64,000 bases of DNA. Origin: Desulfoluna spongiiphila. GTDB lineage: Bacteria > Desulfobacterota > Desulfobacteria > Desulfobacterales > Desulfolunaceae. The translations under genes were made by a program, and so were the position numbers. Under the pieces are notes generated by a model. That model saw nothing but the letters and a program-made list of their open reading frames with translations, did not search any database and had not been told where the DNA came from. The DNA lies in NCBI RefSeq assembly GCF_900101345.1, contig NZ_FMUX01000009.1, positions 62,001-126,000 of the forward strand, in the 5' to 3' direction. Within the stretch, counting starts at the first letter, position 1, and each line of letters starts with the position of its first letter. Below, one piece after another: positions 63,958-64,000 of the stretch.

Positions 63958-64000
63958 CTTCTCTGTTCCATACTCCTCCTGTCGGATTTATTGTAGCAAC

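Larger units (their letters stand above)
56041..64000 (+). mobile_element. Chromosomal integron with at least six gene cassettes
   Basis: Integrase (minus strand), dyad-rich attI region, then cassettes 57451-58169, 58170-58638, 58639-59710, 61545-62384, 62385-63491 and one open at the window end. In cassettes 1 to 5 the first bases after GTT are complementary to the R'' box of that cassette's own attC: GTTGGGC/GCCCAAC, GTTATTT/AAATAAC, GTTACAC/GTGTAAC, GTTATGT/ACATAAC, GTTGGGT/ACCCAAC. All cassette genes are in one direction, AT-rich, and end within or just before the attC. The array runs out of the window, so its size is unknown. Confidence 0.93.

Noticed and set aside
56041..64000. Clinical class 1 type mobile integron
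   Set aside because: Integrase sequence is not IntI1, there is no qacE/sul1 end, no Tn402 genes and no known resistance cassette.

Overview
The window looks like chromosomal DNA of an anaerobic, GC-rich Gram-negative bacterium, most likely a sulfate-reducing or related member of the Desulfobacterota. This is inferred from gene content: a menaquinol-oxidising complex of Rieske protein, cytochrome b and a TPR/multihaem cytochrome, a [4Fe-4S] serine dehydratase, ferredoxin-type proteins, radical SAM enzymes, a sulfatase, and very many short dispersed repeats. No rRNA, tRNA or CRISPR array was seen.

Layout. 0.5-3.4 kb: queD-queE-queC-queF, GTP-derived carboxytetrahydropterin to preQ1 for queuosine. 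3.7-13.1 kb: a large exported beta-rich protein, a TetR regulator, a PhaR-type regulator, an AT-rich FkbM methyltransferase, a frameshifted umuC remnant, folA and a histidine phosphatase. 13.1-18 kb: ugpBAE with a divergent ugpC. 18.4-24.4 kb: NhaC antiporter, an NSS amino acid symporter with a 32-residue MetS-type small subunit, L-serine dehydratase and asparaginase, which reads as amino acid uptake and deamination. 24.8-30 kb: a Cys-rich MarR regulator and a permease/rhodanese/TauE/ferredoxin group tied together by a repeated TTGAT-N6-CAACTA-like operator. 30.6-39.1 kb: chemoreceptor, methyltransferase, sulfatase and the bc-type complex. 39.4-47.8 kb: a complete moxR-DUF58-DUF4381-batA-batB-batC-batD operon. 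48.4-55.5 kb: KamA-type aminomutase, PtsP, RhlE-type helicase and a lipoprotein.

56.0-64.0 kb is the most unusual part: a chromosomal integron. A 330-residue IntI integrase with all five catalytic residues is read leftward. To its right is a 180-bp region with five helically phased GGGACA/TGTCC dyads, then an attI-type core and at least six AT-rich gene cassettes, all read rightward. In the first five cassettes the opening TTRRRY-type bases are complementary to the R'' box of the cassette's own attC, which is the formal signature of cassettes. Cassette products are mostly unknown: a secreted protein, a small cytoplasmic protein, a helical protein, an HNH nuclease, and a HEPN-like/zinc-ribbon protein. 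An intact IS1182-type insertion sequence sits exactly at the G/TT recombination point of the third attC, and a 177-bp MITE-like element cuts the sixth cassette gene.

Three repeat families run through the chromosomal part: family A (about 190 bp mosaic element with GCCTCCGGCGGC ends, about 17 copies or fragments, all intergenic), family B (a 69-bp double-hairpin REPIN-like unit, solo and as a six-copy 173-bp-period tandem array between batC and batD) and family C (short TCACGAGTCGAGTG element).
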